From positions 100,435,796 through 100,499,795 of the forward strand of contig NC_081412.1 of assembly GCF_030272615.1 (NCBI RefSeq): DNA of 64,000 nt, read 5' to 3'. The stretch is from Cryptomeria japonica. Taxonomy: Eukaryota > Streptophyta > Pinopsida > Cupressales > Cupressaceae. Position 1 is the stretch's first letter. Every line of letters starts with the position of its first letter. The notes under the pieces were generated by a model, which did no database searches, had not been told where the DNA came from, and saw only the letters and a program-made list of their open reading frames with translations. Shown here piece by piece: positions 12,250-23,815 of the stretch. A program made the translations under genes and the position numbers.

Positions 12250-13041
12250 TGCTGGCAAATGCACACTCCAATGAGATATTGTAGGTGATTGAAGGTTTTG
12301 TCATTGATGGAAACCTTGCAATCATATGATACCGGCAAGAAAATATACCGGCACCGGTGATGACAGACTCTACACCGGCACACAGAACACCGACAGTAAA
12401 AGGAAGTATACCGGCACTCAGGCTGACATGAATTTTGTTTATAGTATATTTTGTAATTAATTATAAAATCATTGTAAGTCAACTTGGCAAGTTGTAAAAT
12501 GACTCATATATGTATGAGATCATTATAGAACATTTTGTAAGAAAGAAGATAGGCGAAATAAGGAAGACCTATTATGTGAATTATAGGTTAAGGGTTTATG
12601 TATGAAGCGGAGCTAAAACCAGTACTGGATCTGGCATAGTAGATGCTATTTTGAAGCAGTACAAGACATTGGATTTGCATAATCCATTTTGTAAGTCAAT
12701 GAGACTTCCCATTTTGTAATTGAGCAGTGAGCTCTAGGCACTTGGCCTTCCTGCATGTGCAGGCCCCTATTGTACTGGTAATATTCTCTTATTGGCCAGT
12801 AAGTGAATATTGTAGGTCACAAATCCCACCAAGGTTTTTCCCACACCAGGTTTCCTCATTAAAATACTATGTTATGGTGTGCTTTTCATGTGGTTGTTGT
12901 TATCTCTATTTATTGCATTACTTTTTGTTTACCGGTATACAATATTGATATGCTTTACATGTTTTAAGTTAAGAAAATTATCAAACCAGTTAGATACTGA
13001 TTCACCCCCCCCCTCTCTCAGTATCTTTGGGAATCCTAACA
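12250..13041 (+). repeat. 5' LTR of inner N element
   Basis: 792 bp, starting TGCTGGCAAATG (TGTTGG with one transition) and ending CCTAACA. It contains an AATTATAAAATC TATA-like site near 12459. The block at 12711-12775 closely matches the copia LTR at 44941-45000. Confidence 0.92.
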
Positions 13042-13043
13042 AT

Positions 13044-13055
13044 TGGTATCAGAGC
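13044..13055 (+). other. Primer-binding site, initiator-Met type
   Basis: TGGTATCAGAGC two bases after the LTR, the standard plant initiator-tRNA-Met primer site. The same site follows the copia LTR at 45292 and, on the minus strand, the outer N 5' LTR at 19403-19392. Confidence 0.92.
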
Positions 13056-13112
13056 CTGGTCCTCTATTTTCATAAGCCTAACAGCTTGAGGAAGATCTTA
13101 ACACCGATAGAG

Positions 13113-14225
13113 ATGGAAAACTTGATGAAGCAATTAGAGGCAGCTCTCTCAGACTATGATATAGAAAAGTTGAAAAATATCAAACTTGAAGATGATCTAA
13201 AGGCTGCACAGGATATTATTCAAGCACTTCAAGAAAATCTTACCATTGCAAGAAACAAGAGAAGAGAACTTTGTGAAAAGATGCAAAATGAGAATGATGA
13301 AAAGGAAACTCTTAGTGATCCGATGAATAAGCTAAAACAAGAAAACATGACAACAAAGAATGAGATGCAGGATATGACTATGAGATTTTGTGAAGAAATT
13401 GAAGATAGAAAGAAGAATGAAGAAGACTTGACTAGAAGACTGAATGATGTTGCAAATTAAAACACAAGACTTAGTTATGAAAATGATATGTTGAAGATAG
13501 ATCTAATGCATGCACAAAATGACTCAAATGAACTCATGAGACAAAAAGGTATCTTGGAAAGAGAACTAGCTACTGCAAATAAACACAAGGAAAAATTCAA
13601 GAAAAGCTCAAAAGAACTTGGTGACTTGTTGAAAAATCAAAAACCAAATGGTGACACTAATGTCCTTGGCTTTGAAGTTGGTGAAAGGTCTGGTACTGCA
13701 AACACACATGATCATATCAAACCGGTAAGACAAAAAAATGCTTATAAATTTAATGGCAAATGCTTTAACTGTAACAAGTATGGTCATAGAGAAAATCAGC
13801 GTAGATCTAGAAATTATCAGAGCACTAATACACCCACAGGTTAATGCTCCAAATGCAACAAAGTTGGTCATAATTCAAAAAATTGTAGAATGAATGTAAG
13901 ATGTTATGTTTGTGGAAGATTTAGACACTTATCTAATCAATGTAGAACACAAACCGGCATAGGATATGGGAAAGTTATTCAAAAAAAAAATGTGACCTAT
14001 CATGCTTGCAACAAGATTGGACATATTGCAAAATTTTGTAGAAGTAAGGCATCACCGATAAGTAATAATGGTGTTAGTTTGAAAGCTAAAGAACAAGTTT
14101 CAGAGGTAAAGCAAGAATTCTCAAAATAATGGATCAGAAAGTCAGATCTAAATGTTGATAAGAATACTCCTCCATCAGTAGAATAGAGTAACACTCCACC
14201 GGCAGGAGACTCTTCATCTAACTGA
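13113..14225 (+). pseudogene. gag: gag of inner N element, four CCHC knuckles
   Basis: 370 codons in one frame from ATG 13113 to TGA 14223-14225, spoiled by stops at 13458, 13842, 14127 and 14184. The first ~200 residues are Lys/Glu-rich and heptad-like, a predicted coiled coil. Four knuckle-like motifs follow: CFNCNKYGHRENQR, CSKCNKVGHNSKNC, CYVCGRFRHLSNQC and YHACNKIGHIAKFC. The first has lost its last Cys and the fourth its first. The outer copy supplies Glu, Gln, Lys and Gln codons where this copy has stops. The product would package element RNA. It is not similar to the copia Gag at 45347. Confidence 0.8.
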
Positions 14226-14378
14226 AGAAAATTCCTTTGAGGGTTTAGAAACCAAATGTGAAACATGCTATTATTCCCTCGGTTGATGGTGAGAAGTTGA
14301 AATTACTTCTATATCGGCAGATAAGTTAAGTCATCACTTAACTGGCAAGCATTAAATGTGGTGGTTGGCAAAATTAAC

Positions 14379-14531
14379 ATTATAAAGCAAGTGTTTTGAC
14401 TCCATTTTCATTTCACCGAGCATTCAAATCTTCGAGAGCATGAAAATTCTCGAGCGAAGGCATTCCAAGCAAAGAAGTGAAGCAATTCATCAAGCAATCA
14501 TTCCTTAAGGCAGATAAAGGTATTTATAACC
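14379..14531 (+). promoter_or_regulatory. Possible internal promoter/5' UTR of ORF-A (inner copy)
   Basis: ACATTATAAAGCAAG near 14378-14392 gives a TATA box about 150 bp before the ORF-A ATG. The intervening sequence is alignable with the outer copy, as is GGTATTTATAAC just before the ATG. No comparable element precedes gag. Confidence 0.35.
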
Positions 14532-17500
14532 ATGGCTTCCTCATCTGCTCCTGAATTCATTGCAAACCCTACTGTTGTTGAAGTCATTAAATGCCCTAGA
14601 CCCGTATTCTAGTTGGTTCCTAAAATTACCAAGAAAGATGATAACATTGGTGCATTTTCTAAAATTCCTAAGGGAGTAGTTTTTGCTGAAGACCCTAGAA
14701 TGTATATAGATTGTTATATAGAGAAATTAGGTGATGAGGAAATTAAGAATATGTATAAATTTGTAATTTGTGATGAATCCAAAAATATCAAACCTGAACA
14801 CAAGATAATTGAAACCCTAGGTTTCACTAAAATTCTCAATATCCCAGATTTTCCCAAGGATGTTATAAGGATAGTACTAAGCAGGGTACATGGTGCATTC
14901 TTCTGGTTGGACTCAGTTCACAAAATCACAAAAGAAGCAGTAAAGGCAGTGACAGGGTTACCTTCCACTAGTAACAGACCTGACAAAACAAAGAAGGTCT
15001 CAAATGACCTAGTGATAAACCTAACCGGTGCAACATCAATATGATCTTAGGCTACAAAACTACACATGCAAATAGGTTAAACTCAATCTCTAGCCTATGC
15101 ATTAAAAGTGCCTATGATATAATTAATGATAATGCAAGAATAGATGTGTGTGAATGGCTCAAAGATGAACTGATTGACAATTTGGGAAAGATAAAGAAAG
15201 ACAAAAAGGGAACATTCAGATTTGGAAACCTACTTGTTTGTCTAATGCTACACATAACCAAACAAGTACTTGGTATTGGTATTAGAAGTTTTGGTTTTGA
15301 TATACCGGTAGGCAAATAGTTGTTAGACTTACTGAACAACATGGGAGAGAACAGAGAAAAAAACATATATGAGTATTTTTAGGCATTGAAGGCCCGAATG
15401 AAGACTAGAGTTAGATTGTCACAAGCAATTGTGGACAAGTATAAGGATGAAATTTGGATGGAGGCAGTTATCCCAAGAACCATCTAGGTTACTAAAATGG
15501 GGTATGAAACTAATGACCACATAATAGAAACATATGCAAAAGCCCTCCTAGAAGCACCTAAGGAACCTAAAGAAGAGGTATTTAGCAATGCTGAGACTTG
15601 AAAAATAAATTTAATCTAAGAAAAATGTTAAAAAGATTGAGGCAACAATTAGAAAAGGATCTAGGCAAGCAAAAGCTATTAAGTAAACTCACCTTTCACT
15701 AGTTGGAACTTCTTCAGAAAGTGACATACCAGCTGCATTCAAAAGAGTTGTGAGAAAAAGGAAATCTTCACCGGTATCATCACCTTTTCCTAGAAGAACA
15801 AGACAAAAACAATAGGTAGTAAGACCCCCAGCAAATAAATTAACTCCGAAGAAGAAAAAGGTGACTCCTAAGAAGAAGTCCATAGCTCCTATTGATAAAT
15901 TACTAGATGAAATTACTAAGGATGGTAAATTGAAAAATATCAGCAAAATGTATAACACATTATCAGATGATGACAAAGATAAAGTAGAGAAAAGTGTAAT
16001 ATTGCACTTAGATATTTTTAAGAAATTTTTTATTCAAGTTGTTGATGAAATACCGACAGATCTCTACAACAGACTTGAAGCTAGGAGAGTAGGTATTATT
16101 GAACTTGATAAGAAAATAAAAATTGAAAAATTACTTGTTGTACATCCTATCAACTCACCTGATGAGATATATAAATTGATCTCAGAGGCTAACCGGTCAG
16201 TATTTTCAACTACTCACTGGCATGTAGCACTAATGGCAGGGAGAGTGAATGAGGTAATAGAAGAAACAGCTAATGCATGGGACATATTCCTTGTAGAGAA
16301 GGAAAAGTAGGAAGAGTATCTAGGCCCTAAACCCATCAAGGTATATCAAAAGGATAAGGGAAAAGGAAAGGTTGGTGTACCACCTAGCATAAAAATAACA
16401 GACAACTTATCCCCACCACCTCTAGATACTCCACCGATAGTTACTACTGACAATCAACCAGCTAGTGAGAGTATGGACATACCACATGAGGACACAAATC
16501 CTGATTCTGAGGTGTTATATACAATGAACATTGACACTCAAAAAGTCAATATTGTGGTAAATAAGGAATTAATAGGGAAAACAGATGTGGCAAATGGGCC
16601 ACTAGCAATAGGTAGCATAGAAGAAAAATCAGTAGTGGACAATACTGAGAAATAGGCAGAGCAACAAGCTCCCTCACAGGAATAGGCTCATGCAGAGACA
16701 GTGCCACCGGCAACAACTGAGCAACCCAAACCTTTGCTTAGAGAAATGCAAACACAAACTGACCTACCAGAGGTCACCACAAGCAAAGAAATTACTCACA
16801 CCGACGGAATACAGATTGTTGGTTCTTCCATTGCAGAATTCAAACCAACAAATGTGACAAAAGTTCTTTTGGATTCTATCAAGAAAATAACAGAGTGTAG
16901 CTCACAAGCATACAAAGCTATTAATGATACAATCCCAATTTTGAAAATGATAGCACCCAAATGTAATGTGGATAATAAAGATTCTTTGAATCAACTTGAC
17001 ACATTGTCTAAGTATATTACTGACAACATTGTGAAAGTTGAACAAATAAATGAGGAAGCATTCAAAGAGAAACTAGAGAAGGAAAAACACAAATTCTTTG
17101 AAGATGAAATAAAGAAGTGCATGAGACAATTTGACACTCTTTTACCAGCACTATGTAATACACTAAAAGAGTTTAAAACTTTGTACAAAGATACATGCAA
17201 AACAAACTTTTTGATAGTAGATATAGACAAGAAGATCAACAAGGTACAGGAAGAAATAAATAAATTAGCTGACAACTTCATTAATTCATCTGAACCATTA
17301 TCAATTTTTGAGCAGAAAAAAATAGGTTTTGAGGAAGAACTTCTAAAATTGGAAAGAGAAAAGGAAAGTATAAAAGGAAAGGCAAAAGATCTAAAATGGA
17401 AACTTAGTCCAAGATTGGACTACCTCACCTCCTTGAGAAAAGAGACATTTGAGGCTCTAGTTCAAGGACAGAAAACACCAGAACAACAAATGCAACACCT

Positions 17501-17591
17501 CACCAGTATAATTCAGAGGATAGAGGCTGCATTAAAGGACAGTGAACGGTTCACTAAGAGCCTGAATCTAGTACTGGCAGACCTTTTTTAG
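14532..17591 (+). pseudogene. ORF-A of inner N element, unknown function
   Basis: ATG 14532 (MASSSAPEF) and final TAG at 17589-17591. Open blocks: 14613-15044, 15041-15319, 15861-16310, 16473-16655 and 16701-17591. An internal deletion of roughly 57-60 bp near 15030 and at least one more frameshift between 15319 and 15861 break it. The first block repeats IPDFPKDVIRIVLSRVHG from the outer copy. The last block (about 300 residues) is Lys/Glu-rich with coiled-coil character and ends with an IIQRIEAALKDSERF-like segment shared by all three N copies. Function unknown; a chaperone, RNA-binding or virion-associated role would be guesswork. Confidence 0.75.
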
Positions 17592-17830
17592 ATTGTAACC
17601 AACCGGTTATAAGGATGAAGCTAGAAACCACACTCAATTGACACTTTGACAACCTTTGTCATTGATGCCAAAGGGGGAGTAGTGGTAATGAGAAAAATAA
17701 TCAGCAAATGGCTCATCAGCTCAAGGGGAGCACATTTTTTTTTTGGTACACAATTTTTGGTAAGACAATTCTGGCAGATTCTTTTTGGATGACACTTTTT
17801 GGATTTTTCTCATGATTGTTGCCATCAATG

Positions 17831-17844
17831 CCAAAGGGGGAGAT
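17831..17844 (+). other. Polypurine tract of inner N element
   Basis: CCAAAGGGGGAGAT directly abuts the 3' LTR start at 17845. The copia element has the same tract at 49875-49888. Confidence 0.85.
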
Positions 17845-18632
17845 TGTTGGCAAATGCACACTCCAATAAGATATTGTAGGTGATTGAAGGTTTTGTCATT
17901 GATGGCAACCTTACAATCATATGATACCGGCAAGAAAATATACCTGCACTGGTGACGACAGACTCTACACTGGCACACAAAACACCGACAGTAAAAGGAA
18001 GTATATCGACAGCCAACCCGACAGGAATTTTGTTTTTAATATATTTTGTAATTAATTATAAAATCATTGTAAGATGACTTGGTAAGTTTTAAAATGACTC
18101 ATATATGTATGAGATCATTATAGAACATCTTGTAAGAAAGAAGATAGGCAAAATAAGGCAGACCTATTATGCGAATTATAGGTTAAGGGTTTATGTATGA
18201 AGCAGAGCTAAAACTGGTACTGGATCTGGCATAGTAGATGCTATTTTGAAGCAGTACAAGACATTGGATTTGCATAATCCATTTTGTAAGTCAATGAGAC
18301 TTCCCATTTTGTAATTGAGTAGTGAGCTCTAGGCACTTGGCCTTCCTGCATGTGCAGGCCCCTATTGTAGTAGTAATATTCTCTTATTGGCTAGTAAGTG
18401 AATATTGTGGGTCACAAATCCCACTGAGGTTTTTACCACATCGGATTTCCTTGTTAAATTATTGTGTTATGGTGTGCTTTTCATGTGGTTGTTGTTATCT
18501 CTATTTATTGCATTGCTTTTTGTTTACTAGTATATAGTATTGATATGCTTTACATGTTTTAAGTTAAGAAAATTATCAAACTGGTTAGATACTGATTCAC
18601 CCCCCCTCTCAGTATCCTTGGGAATCCTAGCA
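17845..18632 (+). repeat. 3' LTR of inner N element
   Basis: 788 bp, starting TGTTGGCAAATG and ending CCTAGCA. It is similar along its whole length to the LTR at 12250-13041, with scattered, mostly transition differences and a few small indels. Confidence 0.92.
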
Positions 18633-18637
18633 GTTTC
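18633..18637. repeat. Target-site duplication of inner N copy, right (GTTTC)
   Basis: Pairs with GTTTA at 12245-12249. Confidence 0.75.
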
Positions 18638-19334
18638 TAGATCTACACTGATTTGCTTTATGACCATACTTGTTACACTTAAAGCATTTTCCATTGAATT
18701 TATAAGCATTAGGTTGTCTTACCGGTTTGTTGTGATCATGTTTGTTTGCAGTACCGAAGCTCTCACCAACTTCAAAGCCAAGGCCATTTGTATCTCCATT
18801 AGGTTTCTAATTCTTCAGCATATCATCAAGTTCTTCTGAACTTTTCTTGAATTTCTCCTTGTGCTAATTTGCAGTAGCCAATTCATTTTCCAAGAAATCT
18901 TTCTATCTCATGAGTTCAGTTTTATCATGTTCCAAGTGTATTAGATCTGTCTTTAGCATATCATTCTCATGACAGAATCTTATATTTTCATTTGCAGCAT
19001 CATTAATTCTTCTAGCCAGATCATCTTCATTCTTCTTTCTATCTTCAATGTCTTTACAAAATCTCATGGTCATATCTTGCATCTGATTCTTCATTGTACT
19101 ATTTTCTTGTCTTAGTTTGTTCACAATGTCATTAAGAGTTTCTTTCTCATCATCATCACTTTGCATCTTCTTAGAAAGTTCTCTTCTTTTGTTCCTAGCA
19201 ATAGTGATATTTTTATGAATTCCTTGAATGATTTCCTATGCAGCCTTCAGATCATCTTCAAGTTTGATAATCTTCACTTTTTCTGCATCATAATCTGGAA
19301 GAGATGTTTCTAGTTGCTTTCTAAGATTATCCAT
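18638..19334 (-). pseudogene. gag: 5' part of outer N gag (coiled coil and first knuckle)
   Basis: ATG 19334 on the minus strand. Reads as the same Lys/Glu-rich coiled coil as 13113-13700 and reaches the first CCHC knuckle (CFKCNKYGHKANQC) just before the inner insertion at 18632. A long clean block is 19166-18903; stops elsewhere replace Gln or similar codons. The frame resumes at 12244. Confidence 0.75.
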
Positions 19335-19391
19335 CTATACCAGTGTTAGAATCTTCCTCAAGCTATTAGGCTTTTGAAAATATAGGACCAA

Positions 19392-19403
19392 GCTCTGATA
19401 CCA
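19392..19403 (-). other. Primer-binding site of outer N element
   Basis: Minus-strand TGGTATCAGAGC, two bases after the 5' LTR end. Confidence 0.9.
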
Positions 19404-19405
19404 AT

Positions 19406-20147
19406 TGTTAGGATTCCCAAAGATATTGAGAGGGGGGGTGAATCAGTATCTAACCAGTGTATTGATTTTCTTAACTTATTAAATGAAAAGTATTCCAAAA
19501 CTATGTACCGATAAACCAAAATTAATGTAGTAAATAAGAATAACAACCACAACATTAAAGACACACCATAACACAATATTTTTAATGAGGAAACCTAGTG
19601 TGGGGAAAACCTTGGTGGGATTTGTGACCCACAATATTCGCTTACTGGTCAATAAGAGAATATTACTGTTACAATAGAGGCCTGCACATGCAGGAAAGCC
19701 AACTGCCTAAAGCTCACTGCTTACATACAAAAGAGAAATCTCACTGACTTACAAAAGTGGATTATGAAAATTCAATGTCATGTATTGCTACAAAAGGGCA
19801 TCTGCTATGCTAGATCTAGTACCGGTTTAAGCTCTGCAACTTCTAAAACCTTATTCCAAAACTCTACCTTAATGTTCGCACATAATATCCATCATATAAC
19901 CTACATACAAATGTTTTCTAAGATCTCATACTTATATATGAGCCTTATTACAATATGCCTTGTCGGCTTTCAAAAATATATTACAATTAATTACATTTTG
20001 CAACAAATAAAAACCTATTGGCCAGGGTGTCAGTAATCAATCTTCTCGGTGCCAATGCCTGCCGGTATCATATGATTGTAAGGTTTCCATCAATGACAAT
20101 ACCTTTAATCACCTACAATTTCTCATTGGAGTGTGCATTTTCCAACA
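19406..20147 (-). repeat. 5' LTR of outer N element
   Basis: 742 bp, minus strand TGTTGGAAAATG to CCTAACA. It is shorter than the 7050-7827 partner mainly by one small deletion within the GCCGGTGTAGAG region. Confidence 0.9.
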
Positions 20148-20152
20148 AACAC
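20148..20152. repeat. Target-site duplication AACAC, right copy
   Basis: Perfect partner of 7045-7049. Confidence 0.9.
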
Positions 20153-20210
20153 TAGCGTGTGAAGATTAGTTGTTAGCACACTGATAGGACACATCAGCGC
20201 ATAACCTTTC
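20153..20210 (+). repeat. 21-bp repeat array 2 (part b), 58-bp island of G0
   Basis: Host leader sequence stranded between two insertions. Motifs at 20154, 20175 and 20196 keep the 21-bp spacing and continue in phase from 7030 and on to 38304. Confidence 0.85.
20206..20210. repeat. Target-site duplication CTTTC, left copy
   Basis: Partner at 38295-38299; together they define the 20211-38294 composite element. Confidence 0.9.
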
Positions 20211-21524
20211 TGTAAAGCGGAAAATCGAACCCCAAGTGTTCGCCCACTCCAAGGAGAGAGAAAGGTGGTCACTAGGATTGACGGTTTTCACTTAGGAGAG
20301 ACTTTACATTCAAAAGAGGGGTTGAAACTCACAAGATCCAATCCCACACAATCCAAGATTGAATTCTAAATGAGTTTCAAGGGTTGAGATAGCGAGGATA
20401 CCCTCTTTTGTAAAGAATGTAGATAGAAGGATTGAACTAGGAGTGTATGTAAAAGTAAGAAAGATTCGCTTGTAGATGGAGATAGGGACACGGGATAAAG
20501 CTATGGACCTGAAATTAGTAGTAAAATGTTGAGACGATGTTGTCCTGCAAGTTTGAGCGAAATTTGATGGGACGATGGCGCCTGGAGTGCACACAGTCCT
20601 CCGAAAAATCCGCGAAACGAAAGGGGATCTATTCGTCTCTGCACAAGGATTCTAGATTTTCAATTACAGCCGCGTACCTGCAACCTACACATAGAAAAGA
20701 GAGGATGATTGGGGGGTTAGGGATTAGGGGTTTGCCTTCTGGTCAAACCTCGGTTTTGGAATTAACAAAGAAATGAGAATGCTGTAAATGTAAATGTTTG
20801 TCATGTAATCAAGTACTGATACCTTGTTGTAAGAATGTTTGTATTCTTACATGTGAAGGTGTAATGATGTTGTGTGTTGTATGTTGTAGGTGATCTCCTC
20901 TTCAATGGTTGAATCCTTGTCTTGAATGCAACACCTAGCCTTGAATGGAGACTTAGAATGCTCAATTGCTTGAAGGAATGCTTAAATGCTTGAATGTTTG
21001 AATGTTTACCTATCCCTTCCGCCTCTTGCACACATATGTTTTTCCTCCCCTTTCTGGGAGGGGAAATGTAGTTTATATACTTATTAATTAGGGTTAGGAG
21101 ACTAATTTTTCCAACCTTAGGCCGACCTAGGAGCATTATTTTCCAAATTGCAAACTTGAAGACCCGATGCCCAACAAGAGACCGAGCCTAAAATAGGGCC
21201 AGGGACCAGGGTGCTGGGCACCATGGTCCTGAAGGACTAGGGTGCTAGATGCCATGGTCTTGAAGGACCAAAGCACTAGGCACCATGGTCCTAAAGGACT
21301 AGGGCTCTGGGTGCCATGGTCTTGAAGGACCAAGGCTCTGGGCACCATGGTCCCACCTCCCGAGACAGCAGGGTGCAAGGAGGATCAGGCCAAGGTGCAG
21401 AAAGATGCAATTTTTGATGTTGTAAATAGGTTTCGGGGTCTCCATTTAGGTTCAACATTGCGTCGCCATCGTGAAGACCCAAATGCAGTCAAAATTGCAA
21501 GTGTCACAATTTTACGATGCTACA
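20211..21524 (-). repeat. 3' LTR1 of composite element
   Basis: 1314 bp, minus strand TGTAGCATCG to CCGCTTTACA. A TATATAAA box lies at 21072-21079 (minus). Five 31-bp GC-rich repeats lie upstream of it at about 21190-21355. It is longer than the partner at 37104-38294 (1191 bp) chiefly because of those repeats. Confidence 0.88.
21190..21355 (-). repeat. 31-bp tandem repeat in LTR1 U3 (five units)
   Basis: CCATGG cores at 21221, 21252, 21283, 21314 and 21345, exactly 31 bp apart. Each unit is a near-palindrome of the type GGACCATGGTGC ... GCACCCTGGTCC. The homologous place has three units in the LTR1 at 35338-36590 and about one at 37104-38294. Confidence 0.9.
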
Positions 21525-22300
21525 TTTAGCCCCCACTTTAGCGGGAGTATAGGCGTGTGCCCATACTTCCGGTAAAGTACAAGGAAACAACATTGAAAGA
21601 CTTTCACCACGTCAAGGAGGCAAGATACACCAAGCCCCCAGTGGACTAAGGATCTTACGACTTCGATTGACAAAGTAAAAGGGAAGATCACGAGGGAGAA
21701 CCATGACTGTCAGTAGTAAGGTTCCCTCACTATGAGTCATGCAAGAAAAATACCAAAAATTTTCAAGGCAAAGCTAAGTTTGCCAAGAAATTTTCAAGTA
21801 TCTTGAAGAGATATGAATGGAGTGTATGCCCCCCTACGTTAAAGCGATCGCACATGCCTCATCGGGGGTGATTTCTTTAAGGTAGTGATACACATAAGAA
21901 ATGAGAAGGGAAAGGAGCACGTTATCACAAAGATTTAGCCCCCAAGTGTGAGATAAACCCAAGGATAATAGACACAAAATACAAAGCATGAGGTGACTTC
22001 ACTTTCCTTGGGGTCAGTATGTTGTATGATAATTCATGTATATCATATGTATGTATACATAATTGTTCTTCATTCCCCAATCAAGGAAGGTCACCTAGAA
22101 GAAGGGAACACATGTGTCTTTTGAGTCAACATGAGAGAGACCAAAAGAGATCTCAATGCTTTGCATCATCCTCAAGTAGACAACACTAAGGACAACAAAT
22201 AGAAGAATGAGAATAACACATAGAAGAAGTAACAAAAGAGATCAAGAGAGGAGGAGAGAGTCTGCTATGCTAATGAACTAGTCTAGCACGTCATCCACCC
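21525..22300 (-). other. Polypurine tract and 3' internal region of composite element
   Basis: Minus-strand AAAGTGGGGGCTAAA abuts the LTR1 start. The region up to about 22110 is an inverted copy of 34750-35337, which precedes the plus-strand LTR1. No coding domain seen. Confidence 0.65.
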
Positions 22301-22309
22301 CCTGATCTT

Positions 22310-23815
22310 GCTGATCAATATTTCAGGAAGGCAGGAAACACGCTAGAGGAGGAACATCCATCACAGCAGATGGAGCTATCACAAGATCCAAACAAGGGCT
22401 ATGTTCATGTTCCAAGCCACGTTGTTCTTGTCTAGGAGCTAGGATAAGTGCTTTAGAAAATTCCTTAGATAAATGGTTATCAACATATTCATATTCACTA
22501 TCAGAAGAAAGAGGAGTAACATTTTCATCATGAATAACAATACCATCATCAAGATTTATAAAAATAGGATCTTTAACTCACACAGAATCAAAACCATCAT
22601 GCATCTTATGTTTAGGAGATTTTGACTCAATTTTCGGCTGAGGAGAAAATGGAATAATACTAGCTGAAGGTGTTTTTGGGGATTGCAAAGTTTGGGAAAC
22701 AGCTGCACGAGCTCTAAGATGACACTTTTGTTGGCGTTCACGCGCAGAACGATTTCGTCTAGTCTTAGTAGGAAGTGGAGAAGATTGAGGAGGAGGAATG
22801 TTCTCATCCTTATCACTTGGGTGTTTAGGTTGTGGTCTCTTAGGTTGGACAATAGGAGAAGAGGAAGGTCTCTTCTCTCTATAAGAGGAAGGAGGAGGAA
22901 CTGCTCTATATAAAGGAGGAATATCTGGTTTAGGGAGGAGACCAAGTCCATCATGATGAGGAGGTATAGGTCTACCTTTAGAAAGTTTATTAGTCATAGA
23001 CATAGTCACATCCATAGGGATGGGTTGGGAATCTTCTTGAGGAAAGACATTAGTTTTATCTTTCAAAGGAAGAGCTTCCTTCTCAAGAATGATAGGAATG
23101 TCAAGTTTGGGTGTTCTAGGTTCACTTAGAGATAGGATCATATCTTTTTTCCACTTTTGATAAGATTTGAAAAGATGATCACTTCACGGTGGAAGAGATT
23201 GAAATTGTTTAGGCAAAAAATAATCAATAGGAACACTAGAAGTTCTTTCTATTGGTTTAAAGAGACTATGATTGACAGTAACAACTTCACCATTATGGGG
23301 AAATTTCAAACACTTGTGAATAGGAGAAGCAATAGCTTTCATGGAAGATAGCCAAGGATAGCCTAGCTTCACACGAAATTGTTCGGATGATGGAATAATA
23401 GAAAACCTCACATCAAGGGATTTGTTATGGACCTCAATAGGTAATGTAATAGAACCAATTGTAGGAGAAGAAAATGCATCAAATAATTTCACAACCACAT
23501 TTGTTTTGTCATAGATCACTTGATTCAATTGCAAAGTAAAAAGAAATTCTTCAGTAATGACATTAACCATACAAGAAGAATCAATAAGCACTCCACGGCA
23601 AGGTGTATTCTTGACTTTTGCAACTATATATAAAGGACCATCAGGTGCCCTGATAGTTTCACTGGAATCAAATGTGATGGAAGGTTCTTTAGGGATTTTC
23701 TACTGCTCCACAAAGTTAATCACATTCGGAGTCATAGACACAAGACTATCAGGTGAGAAAGAGGAATCATTAGTTTCAATCACATTAGAGGTATGAGAAG
23801 GTAATGGATCAATTA
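22310..23815 (-). pseudogene. Retropepsin and Pro-rich linker, minus strand
   Basis: Protease-like frame 23650-23184 has the active-site-like LIDSSCMVNVITEEF. Where a functional enzyme would have D-T/S-G this reads D-S-S, so activity is doubtful. A later LGYPWLSSM matches the ILGRPWL motif of gypsy proteases. Stops follow, then a Pro/Lys/Arg-rich linker (23141-22578) that in related elements joins protease to RT. No RT follows: the linker runs into the 3' internal region, indicating an internal deletion. Upstream, minus-strand coding stops at about 23815 where a plus-strand pol fragment begins. Confidence 0.65.

Larger units (their letters stand above)
12250..18632 (+). mobile_element. Pol-less LTR retrotransposon, N family, inner copy
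   Basis: 6383 bp. 5' LTR 12250-13041, initiator-Met primer site 13044-13055, gag 13113-14225, ORF-A 14532-17591, polypurine tract 17831-17844, 3' LTR 17845-18632. It lies inside the gag of an older, oppositely oriented copy of the same family. No pol domain occurs between the LTRs. Confidence 0.92.
7050..20147 (-). mobile_element. Pol-less LTR retrotransposon, N family, outer copy
   Basis: Minus-strand element bounded by 5' LTR 20147-19406 and 3' LTR 7827-7050 and flanked by perfect AACAC duplications. In minus order it carries an initiator-Met primer site, gag (19334 onward), ORF-A (11531-8066) and a polypurine tract. No protease, RT, RNase H or integrase is recognisable. Another N copy in the opposite orientation is inserted into its gag at 12250-18632. 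Without that insert it is about 6.7 kb. The terminal dinucleotide at 7050-7051 is TA instead of TG, a single transition. Confidence 0.9.

Noticed and set aside
22683-22913. Plus-strand Arg-rich ORF
   Set aside because: Antisense of the Pro/Arg-rich protease linker on the minus strand.
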